A stretch of 64,000 bases of DNA from VMDJ01 sp038144195. GTDB taxonomy: Bacteria; Pseudomonadota; Gammaproteobacteria; Chromatiales; Chromatiaceae. This document shows positions 28,950 to 38,879 of the stretch, piece after piece. The position numbers were made by a program, and so were the translations under genes. The notes beneath the pieces were generated by a model. It was not told the DNA's origin and did not search any database. It was given only the letters and a program-made list of their open reading frames with translations. The stretch is from assembly GCA_038144195.1 (NCBI GenBank), contig JAYQNH010000002.1, positions 1-64,000 of the forward strand, given 5' to 3'. Position 1 is the first letter of the stretch. The number at the start of each line of letters is the position of its first letter.

Positions 28950-31768
28950 ATGTCAGATTCATTCACGGAAGCGTGTAATAAACGCGACAAAGTGTTGCGC
29001 ACACGCGTTAAGCGCCTTGGCCAAATGCTTGGCGAGATCATCGCCTCTCAGGCTGGCGAAGACGTTCTGCATAATGTCGAGCGATTACGTAAAGGCTTTA
29101 TCCAGTTACGCGGCAAACCCGATAGCAACAAGCTCGGTCGCCTGAAGAAAATGATCGAAAAGTTATCACCAGATGCGCTTCGTCCAATCATTCGTGCATT
29201 CAGCACCTATTTCCAAGTGGTGAATATCGCCGAAGAAAGTTTCCAGCACCGTCAGCGTCGTCAGATTGCAGCGTCTGGTCAACCGTTGTGGCAAGGCTCG
29301 TTTGATCATTGCTTACGTGACCTACGCTCAGCTGGTATCACGCCTGATCAACTGCAAGACCTGCTTGATGATGTACGTTACATGCCGGTATTCACGGCTC
29401 ACCCAACCGAATCGAAGCGCCGCGCTATCTTGTTACAGCTACGCCGCATCTTTGAGGCCAACGAACAACTCGATATGCCTGAGGTGTTGGTTAACCACAA
29501 ACAACGTCGTGAACGTGAGCTAAAAAACCGCATGCAAGCCTTGTGGAAAACCGATGAGATGCGTCCAGCCAAACCGGATGTCATTCATGAAGTGCGCATG
29601 GGTCTGCACCACTACAACGAGAGTTTGTTTGAAGCGGTACCGATTGTTTATCGCCGCTTAGCGGATGGTATCGACCGTGTATATGGCGACCATCCGGATT
29701 ACACCCGTATCGACCTACCTACCTACTACGCTTCGGCTCATGGATTGGTGGTGACCGTGATGGCAATCCAAATGTGACATCTGACACCACGCTAAAAGCC
29801 GTATTGATTCAGCAATCGACCATCTTGCGTTTCTACTTAAAGAAAGTGAACGAGCTGATTGGCGAACTCACACAATCGATGCATTTCTGCAGTCCTTCAC
29901 CTGCGTTTGCGAGCAGTTTAGAAAGTGATGAGGAATACCGCGCACAATTTGATAGCGACTGGTCTGCACGCTTCCCTGAAGAGCCTTACCGACGCAAGCT
30001 GTATGTCATGGCATTGCGCCTGACCCAAGCCATTGCACGCACTGAAACGCGCTTAGAAGGTGGCGCTCCTGACATGAATGCTCCTGGCTATCGTGCAGAA
30101 GATGAATTCATTCGCGACCTCAACCTGATGTGCGATTCATTGGCTAGCCACGGTGATCATGACCTAGCTAACGAGAACCTACTGGATCTAATCCGTTTAG
30201 CCAAAACCTTTGGTTTCTATCTAGCGCGCCTAGACATTCGCCAAGAATCAAATGTTCATTTGGATACCGTAGCTGAGGTACTCAAGGCAGCTGGCATTGA
30301 AGATAACTACACCGAGCTTAATGAAGAAGCCAAACTGAAACTGATGGGCGAGCTCACGCTGAAAGGCGACATTAGCTTCGATCGCAAAAAACTATCTGAG
30401 ATGTCTCGTGAAGTGCTTAGCGTGTTTGACGTCGTTGCAGAGATGCAACAGTGCGTCAGCCCAATGGTCATTGGTCGCTATGTCATCTCGATGGCTCATC
30501 ATGCCTCTGATGTGATGCATGTGATGTTCCTTGCGAGCTTGTCAGGACTGGTTGGCCAAGCCAAAGGTAAAACCTTCTGCAGCATTGGCGTATCGCCCTT
30601 ATTTGAAACCATTACCGACCTGTCACACATTGAGCCTGTGATGACTCAATTGCTAGACGATCCGGTCTATCGCAAGCTCCTCAAGGCGCATTCAACGCTG
30701 CAAGAGGTCATGCTAGGTTACTCAGACTCTGCCAAAGATGGCGGTATCGTCGCTTCCGTGTGGACCCTATATCAGGCACAGCAAAAAGTTATTGCGCTAG
30801 GCAAAGAGCGCGGCATTCGCATTCGCCTCTTCCATGGTCGAGGTGGCACCATCGGTCGTGGCGGCGGCCCTACTCACCAAGCAATCACATCTCAACCTGC
30901 AGGTACTGTACTCGGTCAGATTAAGTTCACCGAGCAAGGTGAGGTTCTGTCGTATAAGTACAGTAACCCTGAAACCGCCGTGTTCGAACTCACCATGGGT
31001 TTGACCGGTCTTATTCAGGCAAGCCGTAACTTAGTCGAAAAAACCAAGCCAGATGAAAAGCTATACGCGAAAGTCATGGAGCAACTACAACTTCAAGGTG
31101 AGAAGCACTACCGTACGCTCACCGAAGATAAGAAAGGCTTTATCGATTACTTCTACGAAGCAACGCCGGTCTCAGAGATTGGCATGCTGAATATTGGCTC
31201 ACGTCCATCGCACCGTAAAAAAGGCGACCTTTCTAAATACTCAGTTCGCGCCATTGCATGGGTCTTTGGTTGGGCACAGTCTCGCCACACCCTACCTGCT
31301 TGGTATGGTCTGGGTATCGCACTGGAAGCCTACGCTGGAAAATCAAAGCAACGACTGGATGAGTTGCGTCGCCTTTATAAGAAGTGGCCATTCTTCCGCA
31401 ACTTACTCAGTAATACACAGATGGCTTTGTTTAAGTCGGATATGGATATTGCACGCGAATATGCGGACCTGATGCAGAATCAAGAAGAAGCCGATGCGAT
31501 CTATGCGCTGATTACTGAAGAGTATCGACGCTGTACTGAGTGGATCTTAAAGATCGCCGAGCTAGACGAATTGCTTGATGATAATGATCTATTGAAGCGC
31601 TCATTAGGTCGTCGAGAGCCCTATCTCGACCCTCTTAACCATATTCAATTGGCCTTGATTCGTCGTTATCGCGACCAAGAACAAGACGCAGATGAGCGTG
31701 AGCGACAACTCGATCCACTGCTTCGTAGTATCAACGCTATCGCAGCCGGCATGCGAAATACGGGCTAA
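28950..31768 (+). CDS. ppc: Phosphoenolpyruvate carboxylase, one frameshift
   Basis: Fixes bicarbonate onto phosphoenolpyruvate to give oxaloacetate, replenishing the TCA cycle. The catalytic histidine motif is FTAHPTESKRR, and the second signature is FHGRGGTIGRGGGPTHQAI. One frameshift lies near 29735-29745 in the repetitive CCTACCTACCTAC, just before SWIGGDRDGNPNV. The repaired length is about 939 residues, and the C-terminus ends AAGMRNTG as is typical. It starts at ATG 28950 after AAGGA. Confidence 0.97.
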
Positions 31769-31811
31769 TAAAAAACCGGCACCTGGTTTTAATTTGGTGC
31801 CGGTTCTTTTT
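31769..31811. terminator. Bidirectional terminator between ppc and the peroxiredoxin-glutaredoxin gene
   Basis: A perfect ten-base stem AACCGGCACC/GGTGCCGGTT (31774-31805) is flanked by A-runs on the left and CTTTTTT on the right, so it can stop both convergent genes. Confidence 0.9.
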
Positions 31812-32542
31812 TACTTGGCTAAATGCCCCTCGAGATCATCACATCCACCGATGTGTTGACCATCAATAAACACCTGAGGAAAAGTAGACTGCCCCGTGAG
31901 TGCTCGGATACTCGACTCTGGGATATCTTGATTTAATACCAGCTCGTCATAGTCCATTTGAGCATCGTTTAATAATGCTTTTGCCTTGGCGCAGAATGGA
32001 CAACCCTTTTTAGTAAGAATCGCCACATCAGCCGGCTTTTTGGCATTAGGAGCAATGAAGGCCAACATGGTGTCAGCATCAGAGGCTTCGAGAGGCGCAC
32101 CTGGTGCAGCTGTTTCCATAAACAGCTTCTCGATAACACCGTCTTTAACCAACATTGAGTAACGCTTTGAACGTTCGCCAAAACCGACCACAGACAGGTC
32201 AATCTCCATTCCCATGCCACGCGTAAACTCTACGTTACCGTCAGGAATAAAACGGATGTGCTCAGCACATTGGTCTTCTTTCCATTCATCCATGACAAAG
32301 CCATCGTTAACCGACAAACAAATGATGTCATCAACGCCATGAGCCTTAAGTGCACCAGCAAGCTTGTTATAGCGAGGCACGTGAGTTGACGAGCAGGTTG
32401 GTGTATATGCACCTGGCAGCGCAAACACGACTACTGTTTTGCCTTTAAAAAGATCATCAGTGGTCACATCCACCCAATCGGTATCTGCTCTTACCTTAAA
32501 GGTGACATTCGGAACTGCTTGTCCTGCATCTAATGCTGTCAT
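31811..32542 (-). CDS. Peroxiredoxin-glutaredoxin fusion
   Basis: A 243-residue hybrid. The N-terminal Prx5-type domain (residues 1-165) has the peroxidatic cysteine in PGAYTPTCSSTH. The C-terminal glutaredoxin (about 172-243) has CPFC. It reduces hydrogen peroxide and alkyl peroxides using glutathione directly. The fusion is well known in Haemophilus, Vibrio and many sulfur bacteria. Intact, 15 bases after the hydroxyacid dehydrogenase gene on the same strand. Confidence 0.95.
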   Translation of the reverse strand: MTALDAGQAVPNVTFKVRADTDWVDVTTDDLFKGKTVVVFALPGAYTPTCSSTHVPRYNKLAGALKAHGVDDIICLSVNDGFVMDEWKEDQCAEHIRFIPDGNVEFTRGMGMEIDLSVVGFGERSKRYSMLVKDGVIEKLFMETAAPGAPLEASDADTMLAFIAPNAKKPADVAILTKKGCPFCAKAKALLNDAQMDYDELVLNQDIPESSIRALTGQSTFPQVFIDGQHIGGCDDLEGHLAK

Positions 32543-32557
32543 TGTTATCTCCTAAAA

Positions 32558-33454
32558 TTATTGGTCGTAGTACTTGTAAAGTGCACTATGGTCGAGCGCA
32601 CCTAACCCATTTTCAATTACATGTTGGTAAAGCGTCAGATTTAATGCCGTTGCCGGTAGCTCCACACCGAGCGCAGCTGCGAGGTCTAACGCTTGCTGCA
32701 TGTCTTTAGCTTGAGTCACCACTTTGCCACCCGGTTCAAAGGCCTGATTAATCATGCGGGTGCCGTGCTCTTGCAAAATGCGCGATGACGCATGGCCACC
32801 CATGAGTGCTTGTTGGGCTTTCTCAAGATCCACACCCGCATTTTTAGCCACGGCTAGCGCCTCAGAGACAGCGCCAATGGTGAGGCCAACAATCACTTGA
32901 TTCACCGCTTTAGTCACCTGTCCTGAGCTCACAGGCCCGACATGCGTGACTAAGCATCCCATCGCCTCAAATACTGGCATCACAGCATCAATATCCGCTG
33001 ACTCACCGCCGGCCATGATGGATAAGGTCGCCTCTTTTGCCCCTATCTGGCCGCCAGAAACCGGCGCATCAATATAGCGAGCACCCTTCTCTGCTACACG
33101 ATATGCAAACTCGCGTGTAGCCAGAGTTGCCGTTGTTCCCATATCAACAATCAAGCTGTTGGCATGAACACCTTGTGCCACACCGTGCTCGGCAAAAAGC
33201 ACCTGCTCTACCGCCGGCGTATCCGCCAGCATCAAGATCACCAGATCAACCTCAGCAGCGACTGCGGCAGGATCAGCCATCACAGTGACCTGCGTATTTT
33301 TTATCTCATCAATCGCAGCCGAGCTACGATTAAACACACACAACTCTGCCCCTGCGCTTAGAAGATTAAGACACATTGGCTTACCCATCAGACCAAGACC
33401 GATAAAACCTATGCGCCACCCTGCCAAGGGTCTAGAATCATTGTTATATGTCAT
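32558..33454 (-). CDS. NAD(P)-dependent beta-hydroxyacid dehydrogenase (HIBADH/GlxR family)
   Basis: A 298-residue dehydrogenase with the Rossmann motif GFIGLGLMGKPM, the substrate motif DAPVSGGQIGA and the catalytic lysine in KAVNQV. Family members oxidise 3-hydroxyisobutyrate or reduce tartronate semialdehyde; the exact substrate is unclear. It overlaps the start of the divergent GlcG-like gene region closely. Another 2-hydroxyacid dehydrogenase sits past the TRAP genes (38880-39845), which suggests small hydroxyacids as the theme. Confidence 0.9.
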   Translation of the reverse strand: MTYNNDSRPLAGWRIGFIGLGLMGKPMCLNLLSAGAELCVFNRSSAAIDEIKNTQVTVMADPAAVAAEVDLVILMLADTPAVEQVLFAEHGVAQGVHANSLIVDMGTTATLATREFAYRVAEKGARYIDAPVSGGQIGAKEATLSIMAGGESADIDAVMPVFEAMGCLVTHVGPVSSGQVTKAVNQVIVGLTIGAVSEALAVAKNAGVDLEKAQQALMGGHASSRILQEHGTRMINQAFEPGGKVVTQAKDMQQALDLAAALGVELPATALNLTLYQHVIENGLGALDHSALYKYYDQ

Positions 33455-33474
33455 TACGGGACACTCGAGACATC

Positions 33475-33894
33475 ATGCTGAACACCAAACGACTTGATCT
33501 CAACGATGCTAAAAAATTGATTGAGGGCGCCAAACAAGAATCGATCTCCATGGGCATTCCCATGTGCATAGCAATTACTGACGAGTCGGGTAACTTAGTC
33601 GCTTTCGATCGCATGGATGGAGCCAAAGTCGCTAGTGTGATCTTGTCGCAAAACAAATCGATGACTGCAGCTATCTCACGCAAAGGCACCCACGAATATA
33701 ACGCTGCATGTGTACCCGGCAATCTCGCCTTTGGTTTACATACAGCCTTTGATGGACGTTTTTGTATTGTCGGTGGCGGATTGCCAGTGATAGTTGATGG
33801 TGAAGTCATCGGTGGTATTGGCGTTAGCTCAGGAACCCCAGAACAAGACATGCAATGTGCGCAGGCTGGGCTTGATCACTTTTTTACAAAATAG
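33475..33894 (+). CDS. GlcG/HbpS-family protein
   Basis: A 139-residue single-domain protein with the family pattern AITDESGNLVAFDRMDGA, SRKGTHEYN, IVGGGLPVIVDGEVIGGIGVSSGTP-type core and a C-terminal DxxCAQAGLD. Members include GlcG of the glycolate locus and heme-binding HbpS, and they often neighbour hydroxyacid genes. ATG at 33475 gives MLNTKRLDLNDA; an upstream start at 33448 would overlap the divergent gene. Function in the cell is not established. Confidence 0.85.
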   Translation: MLNTKRLDLNDAKKLIEGAKQESISMGIPMCIAITDESGNLVAFDRMDGAKVASVILSQNKSMTAAISRKGTHEYNAACVPGNLAFGLHTAFDGRFCIVGGGLPVIVDGEVIGGIGVSSGTPEQDMQCAQAGLDHFFTK

Positions 33895-34068
33895 TCATTT
33901 CGACTTCTTTTCGTTAAAGCTAGACCAAAAGTCATAGATTGCCATCAAACAAACGATCACGATAACAATCACCAAATCAATATCGAATTCTGTCATGATG
34001 AAAGGCACCACACCCAAAAAAGCAATTAATAAAGCTACTGAGAGAAACGCTAGAATCTTATCAATCAT
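33895..34068 (-). CDS. 57-residue two-helix membrane protein
   Basis: Missed by length cut-offs. ATG at 34068 (MIDKILAFLSVALLIAFLGV) to TGA at 33895. There are two hydrophobic segments, about residues 5-25 and 30-46 (LVIVIVIVCLMAIYDF), then a basic tail SSFNEKKSK. It lies 22 bases after the amidase on the same strand, so it is probably the last gene of the TRAP-amidase operon, and its stop abuts the convergent GlcG-like stop. Unrecognised family; a short transporter accessory is possible. Confidence 0.65.
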   Translation of the reverse strand: MIDKILAFLSVALLIAFLGVVPFIMTEFDIDLVIVIVIVCLMAIYDFWSSFNEKKSK

Positions 34069-34090
34069 TTTATTCAGCCTCGGCTAAACA

Positions 34091-35434
34091 TTAGCCTTCA
34101 AGATTTGCTAAGTAATTTTCTAACCAACGAGCGGTTCGCAATAAACGACCATCCGCATGACGTCGATCTATCAACTGCACACCAACCGGCAACCCTTGTG
34201 AGTCACTCAATAAAGGCAAGGTCACCGCTGGTACGCCAGTTAAAGACCACAACACGTTACATGCTGCTGTACCGGTGCTCTCTAAACCCTTTGGGGCAGC
34301 ACTTGTCGCAGCTGGGGTAAGAATCGCATCATAGCGATCGAAGATTTCTTCGAGACCGGCATACAAGGTGTCACGCCATGTCAGCGCCGAAAGGTAATCG
34401 GTCGCGCTAATCTCACGCCCCTCTTCTATTGCAGCACGTGTTTCCGGTGAGAGCTTGTCAGCGCCACGGTCATAGTATGGGCGCAGATTATGCGCCATCT
34501 CAGCCAACATAATACGGCGATGCATAACCGGCGCTTCATCAAAGATCGATGGCAAGGTCATCTCATCACATGAGTCACCCAAAACATCCGCTAACTCAGC
34601 AAAGCCATCAGCCGTATCTTGGTCGACATCAGCCCAAGCCGAGGTTTTCACAAAGGCAAATTGAGGCTTAACTGGCGGTGCTTCTTGAAGCGTTTGAAGC
34701 AAGCGTGGTGGCGCCATAGGAGCCACATCTGAATCCATGCCATCAAAGCCTGCCATCGCATCAACCATCAAGGCAGCATCTTCTAGCGAGCGGGAGAAAG
34801 TACCTACTGTATCGAGATGGGGTGAACAACGCAGTACACCCGTACGAGGCAACAAACCAAACGTTGGTTTGAAGCCAATCACACCACAATAAGCAGCAGG
34901 ACGAATAATCGATCCACCGGTTTGGGTACCTATTGCACAAGGCACCATGCCTGCTGCAACCGCTGCCGCAGAACCTGACGATGATCCACCCGGTGTATGT
35001 TCTGGATTAAAAGGATTACGGGTTTTACCCGGTGCTAAATACGCACACTCAGCGGTAACCGTTTTACCCATGATCAATGCGCCTGCGGCACGCAAACGCG
35101 TAACCACCGTCGCATCTTTCTCTGTTTGCCGAGCATCATCCAGTGCATTGCCATTTCGTGTTGGCTGATCAGCGGTATCAAAGATATCTTTGATGCCCAC
35201 CGGAATTCCATGCAAGGAACCTAAAGCTCGACCACTATCTCGATAAGCCGCTAAGGCGCCGGCTTGTCCGCGCGCATGCTGTTCATCTAAGAACTCCCAC
35301 GCCTGCACAGACTCTTCAGTGGCACCGATCTGCTGCAGACTCGCTTCCAACACATCAGCCACTGACTGACGACCGGTTACAATCTCTTCACGCAACGTGA
35401 AAGCGTCGATCTGCGTTAACTGCTCATTACCCAT
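34091..35434 (-). CDS. Amidase (amidase-signature family)
   Basis: A 447-residue serine hydrolase with a Ser-cisSer-Lys triad: lysine in GIPVGIKDIFD, the cis-serine in PGGSSSGSAA and the nucleophile in GTQTGGSIIRPA. It overlaps the DctM gene by one base, so it is translationally coupled to the TRAP transporter. This implies the imported solute, or a derivative, is an amide. Which amide cannot be read from sequence. Intact. Confidence 0.93.
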   Translation of the reverse strand: MGNEQLTQIDAFTLREEIVTGRQSVADVLEASLQQIGATEESVQAWEFLDEQHARGQAGALAAYRDSGRALGSLHGIPVGIKDIFDTADQPTRNGNALDDARQTEKDATVVTRLRAAGALIMGKTVTAECAYLAPGKTRNPFNPEHTPGGSSSGSAAAVAAGMVPCAIGTQTGGSIIRPAAYCGVIGFKPTFGLLPRTGVLRCSPHLDTVGTFSRSLEDAALMVDAMAGFDGMDSDVAPMAPPRLLQTLQEAPPVKPQFAFVKTSAWADVDQDTADGFAELADVLGDSCDEMTLPSIFDEAPVMHRRIMLAEMAHNLRPYYDRGADKLSPETRAAIEEGREISATDYLSALTWRDTLYAGLEEIFDRYDAILTPAATSAAPKGLESTGTAACNVLWSLTGVPAVTLPLLSDSQGLPVGVQLIDRRHADGRLLRTARWLENYLANLEG

Positions 35435-36855
35435 TAGCCATACACCGCATTAGGTAACCAGAAAACGATATCTGGGAACACGTACAAAATAACCATGGCA
35501 AATATCACCATCGCCAAGTGTGGGTAGTTACCCTTGAAAATTTGATTCAACAACACATGTTTCGGTGCCACCCCTTTCAGATAATAGGCGGACATGGCCA
35601 TCGGGGGCGTCAGGAAGGAGGTCTGCAAGTTCAACGCAACCAAGATACCGAAGAACAAAGGATCGATACCAAAGTGCGCCAGCAGTGGTAGGAAGATCGG
35701 TACGAAGATAATGATGATCTCAGACCACTCTAATGGCCAACCCAGAACGAAGATGATCAACTGCGCCAAAATCAAGAAAGTAATTGGCGAAATTTCTAAG
35801 CTGGTCACAAACTCACTGATGATGTGCTCACCACCAAGGTATGAGAAGACTGATGAGAAAGTCCAAGAACCGACAAACAGCCAACACACCATTGCAGTGG
35901 TTCTAGCGGTCAAATAAACCGACTCGCGCAAACGCTGCCAGGTAAAGGCACGATAAACAACCGTCAATAGCAACCCACCAAGAGCACCCATCGCCGCCGC
36001 CTCAGATGGCGTTGCTAAGCCAAACAAAATCGAACCTAATACCGCAAGAATCAGGAATGCGAGTGGAAATACTGAAGTTGCTAACTGTATGAAGATTTGG
36101 GTCGTTGTGTACTCACCAATATCTTCCTTAGTTGGCTTAGGACAATCCTGCGGGCGCAACATTGCGCGCACGATTACATAAACGATGTATAAACCAGCTA
36201 ACAATAAACCAGGGAATAAGGCACCTGCATACAGCTTGACGATAGAGACGTTAGAAGCTGCTGCATAAACGATGAGCATGATTGATGGTGGAATCAAGAT
36301 ACCCAAGGTACCGCCTGCACAGATAACACCCGACGCTAAGCTTGTGTCGTACTTAGCTTTAAGCATCGCTGGTAATGCCAACAAACCCATCAATGTCACT
36401 ACCGCGCCCACGATACCGGTTGCGGTTGCAAACAAGGTACAGGTGATCAGTGCCGCTACCGCCATTGAACCTGGCACACGTCGTGTTGCAATATATAAAG
36501 TATGGAAAAGCTTGGCTACGATGTTTGAGCGCTCGACCACATAACCCATAAAGAGGAATAGCGGTACCGCAGTGAGTACATCATTTGCCATGACCGAGAA
36601 GGTCTGGTTAACAAACAAGTCAAAAATTTGATTATTGAAGAACCCGTCAAAGTAAGCACCCGAGAGTACACCCTCATCTTCAACACCTTTACGCACTAAT
36701 CGATCATAAGCACGCCACATCCGATCGGCATCGAAATAGGCGTAGTAACCAAAACCGATACCCATTGCCATCAAGGTGAAGGCAATCGGGAACCCCATCA
36801 AAATAAAGATGAGGAACAAACCCAACATCAAGAGCGCTATTACTGGATCTGACAT
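35434..36855 (-). CDS. dctM: TRAP transporter large permease subunit
   Basis: The 12-helix ion-coupled permease of a TRAP system, 473 residues. It has GFPIAFTLMAMGIGFGY, GAVVTLMGLLALPAML, the GTLGILIPPSIMLI motif and LATPSEAAAMGALGG. The protein has an extra loop near residues 40-75 (the mention of RMWRAYDRL), seen in the larger-DctM subgroup paired with RRKF-type DctP proteins. It lies three bases after dctQ. Confidence 0.95.
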   Translation of the reverse strand: MSDPVIALLMLGLFLIFILMGFPIAFTLMAMGIGFGYYAYFDADRMWRAYDRLVRKGVEDEGVLSGAYFDGFFNNQIFDLFVNQTFSVMANDVLTAVPLFLFMGYVVERSNIVAKLFHTLYIATRRVPGSMAVAALITCTLFATATGIVGAVVTLMGLLALPAMLKAKYDTSLASGVICAGGTLGILIPPSIMLIVYAAASNVSIVKLYAGALFPGLLLAGLYIVYVIVRAMLRPQDCPKPTKEDIGEYTTTQIFIQLATSVFPLAFLILAVLGSILFGLATPSEAAAMGALGGLLLTVVYRAFTWQRLRESVYLTARTTAMVCWLFVGSWTFSSVFSYLGGEHIISEFVTSLEISPITFLILAQLIIFVLGWPLEWSEIIIIFVPIFLPLLAHFGIDPLFFGILVALNLQTSFLTPPMAMSAYYLKGVAPKHVLLNQIFKGNYPHLAMVIFAMVILYVFPDIVFWLPNAVYG

Positions 36856-36858
36856 GGA

Positions 36859-37464
36859 TTAGCTCCCCTGTTGAGTACGTTTCGCTGCTTCAGCTGCAGC
36901 TTCTTCTTGTTCACGAAGCAACTGAACCTCAGTTTCTTCAACATCTTCTGCTGCGAGCAACCACTCGCCAGTTTTCATGCAATGAATGGCTCGAAACACC
37001 TGCGCAATACCTTGGATGAGTAACAAAACACCCGCGACAACAATCACCGTTTTAAATTGGAAGATAGGAATGCTCACTGGGCTATTCACACTCACCTCGA
37101 GATAACGCCAAGAACGCTCGGCATATTTCCAACCGGCCAAGATCAATGCCAGAACGCCCGGGAAGAAGAAGATGAGATAAAGCACAAGCTCAACTTTGGC
37201 TTGAGTCTTAGGTTTCCATAGTCGGTAAATAAAGTCTCCGCGAACATGGCCTCCACGAGATAAGGTGTAAGCACCACTCATCATGAAGAGTGTGCCGTAG
37301 GCAATGTAAGACATGTCGAATGCCCATGTGGTCGGTGCGTTAAAACCGTAACGGACAAGAACTTCATAGCCTGTACCAATAGCCATGAACATAATGAGCC
37401 AACCGAATGCTTTACCAAACCAGGCAGAGACTCGATCAGCGAATTCGATGTAAGCCAGCATCAC
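36859..37464 (-). CDS. dctQ: TRAP transporter small permease subunit
   Basis: The four-helix partner of DctM, 201 residues. It has a typical N-terminal helix WFGKAFGWLIMFMAIG, RYGFNAPTTWAFDMSYIAYG and a periplasmic-facing segment PVSIPIFQFKTV. The C-terminus is an acidic then Ala/Glu-rich cytoplasmic tail, probably a coiled coil. It is read with DctM, three bases apart. Confidence 0.93.
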   Translation of the reverse strand: MMLAYIEFADRVSAWFGKAFGWLIMFMAIGTGYEVLVRYGFNAPTTWAFDMSYIAYGTLFMMSGAYTLSRGGHVRGDFIYRLWKPKTQAKVELVLYLIFFFPGVLALILAGWKYAERSWRYLEVSVNSPVSIPIFQFKTVIVVAGVLLLIQGIAQVFRAIHCMKTGEWLLAAEDVEETEVQLLREQEEAAAEAAKRTQQGS

Positions 37465-37500
37465 GCCAACTCCTTATAACGCTTTTATAGAAGGCAAATA

Positions 37501-37531
37501 GCCAACGGGGCGTATAAATACGCCCCGTGGC
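37501..37531 (-). promoter_or_regulatory. Stable hairpin between dctP and dctQ
   Basis: GCCA-CGGGGCGTAT pairs with ATACGCCCCG-TGGC (about 14 pairs, one bulge, AA loop). There is no T-tract, so it is more likely an mRNA-stabilising or stoichiometry element favouring the binding protein over the permeases. Confidence 0.65.
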
Positions 37532-37552
37532 CAATACTGATAAGAACTCAGA

Positions 37553-38686
37553 TTAGAGTTTCAACTTACCAGGGAAGTAGTGGTTGTAAGCCAATGCATA
37601 GTCAGGAGCATTCATTAGCTCGTAATAAGCCACACGCTCTACCCACTCACGCTGAGACTCGATAGTCTTCTTCATGAATGGATCGGCTTCCAAGGCTGGG
37701 ATGATTTCGTCCCACGCCTTCAATTGCGCGTCTAGGATGTCCTTAGAGGTACGCTCAACCTTAACACCATGGTCTTTCTGCAATGCTTGCAAGTCAGCTG
37801 AGTACTCGTTCATTGCACGCGCTGTGTTTGCGGTACTAGCTGCTTCAACACCGTACTGAAGGATGCCTTTGAGGTCATCTGGCAAGTCAGACCATACATC
37901 TTTGTTGAAGATGAACTCGAAGCTTTCAGATGCTTGGTGATAAGAAGATAAGTAATAGTTCTTGGCTACGTCATGCGCACCGAAGTCCATATCAGAACTT
38001 GGGTTGTTAAACTCAAATGCATCGATAACGCCACGCTCCATCGCTGGAACGATTTCGCCACCCGGTAGTTGAGCCACACTCATACCCATTTTATTCATTA
38101 CATCAGCTGCCACACCAACCGTACGGTATTTGAAGCCTTTCAATTCTGATGCTTTATTAACTGGATTTTTAAACCAACCGAATGGTTGTGCAAACATTGG
38201 GAAGCCCATGAAGCCAACCACGTTTAAGCCCATAATATCTTGTGTCAACTCACGATAGAGCTCTTGGCCGCCACCTGCGTAGAACCATGACAGCATAGTA
38301 GTTGCTGAACCACCGAATACCGGACCTGTACCAAACAAAGACGCTGCTTTGTTTTTACCATACCAATAAACAGGTACAGAGTGAGCACAATCAATAATGC
38401 CATCGTTAACTGCATCCATAACTTGGAAAGCTTTAACAACTGCGCCAGATGGCAATAAATCAATCTTTAAACGACCACCCGACATACGCTCAACACGGTC
38501 ACAGTAGTCTTTGGCAAAGCCTTGCCAAATGTTTGATGCACCCCAAGAGGTCTGCATCTTAAGAGTGATTGGTTTGTTTGCTGAAACGATCGCTGGCGCG
38601 CCGACAGCACCAACCGCAGCGCCTGCTGCAGCTGCTTTTAGAAATTTACGGCGACTAGTATCTGCGCCTTTCTTCTGATCAGACAT
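37553..38686 (-). CDS. dctP: TRAP transporter substrate-binding protein
   Basis: A 377-residue periplasmic binding protein. The N-terminus has a Tat-type signal (RRKFLKAAAAGAAVGAVGAP), cut around IVSA. The DctP fold follows, with VMDAVNDGIIDCAHSVPVYW, GFKYRTVGVAADVMNKMG, GGEIVPAMERGVIDAFEFN (the conserved ligand-arginine region) and FNKDVWSDLPDDL. Tat-exported DctPs of this type bind monocarboxylates or 2-oxo/hydroxy acids; the ligand here is unproven. First gene of the operon. Confidence 0.94.
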   Translation of the reverse strand: MSDQKKGADTSRRKFLKAAAAGAAVGAVGAPAIVSANKPITLKMQTSWGASNIWQGFAKDYCDRVERMSGGRLKIDLLPSGAVVKAFQVMDAVNDGIIDCAHSVPVYWYGKNKAASLFGTGPVFGGSATTMLSWFYAGGGQELYRELTQDIMGLNVVGFMGFPMFAQPFGWFKNPVNKASELKGFKYRTVGVAADVMNKMGMSVAQLPGGEIVPAMERGVIDAFEFNNPSSDMDFGAHDVAKNYYLSSYHQASESFEFIFNKDVWSDLPDDLKGILQYGVEAASTANTARAMNEYSADLQALQKDHGVKVERTSKDILDAQLKAWDEIIPALEADPFMKKTIESQREWVERVAYYELMNAPDYALAYNHYFPGKLKL

Positions 38687-38776
38687 TTAATGAATCCTCA
38701 CTTTGGTTTTTTTAATTACCGCTGGCGCGGCACCTTTGGTTTTTTAAGGCTGTCTTCTATGTACAACCTTTGCCGT

Positions 38777-38820
38777 ACTTTAGTCTTAAAACGGTGCACG
38801 TCAATGAATTTCTAATTCAT
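38777..38820 (-). promoter_or_regulatory. Promoter and palindromic operator upstream of dctP
   Basis: Minus strand TTGACG (38799-38804), 16-base spacer, TAAAGT (38777-38782). Immediately upstream, touching the -35, is a perfect dyad ATGAATT-AGA-AATTCAT (38804-38820). A regulator binding there would contact RNA polymerase. No regulator gene is adjacent. Confidence 0.5.
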
Positions 38821-38879
38821 AATTACAGCGAATTCTTATACACCAACGGCTGTAGGCTAAACGAAAAGCCTTATGTCAC

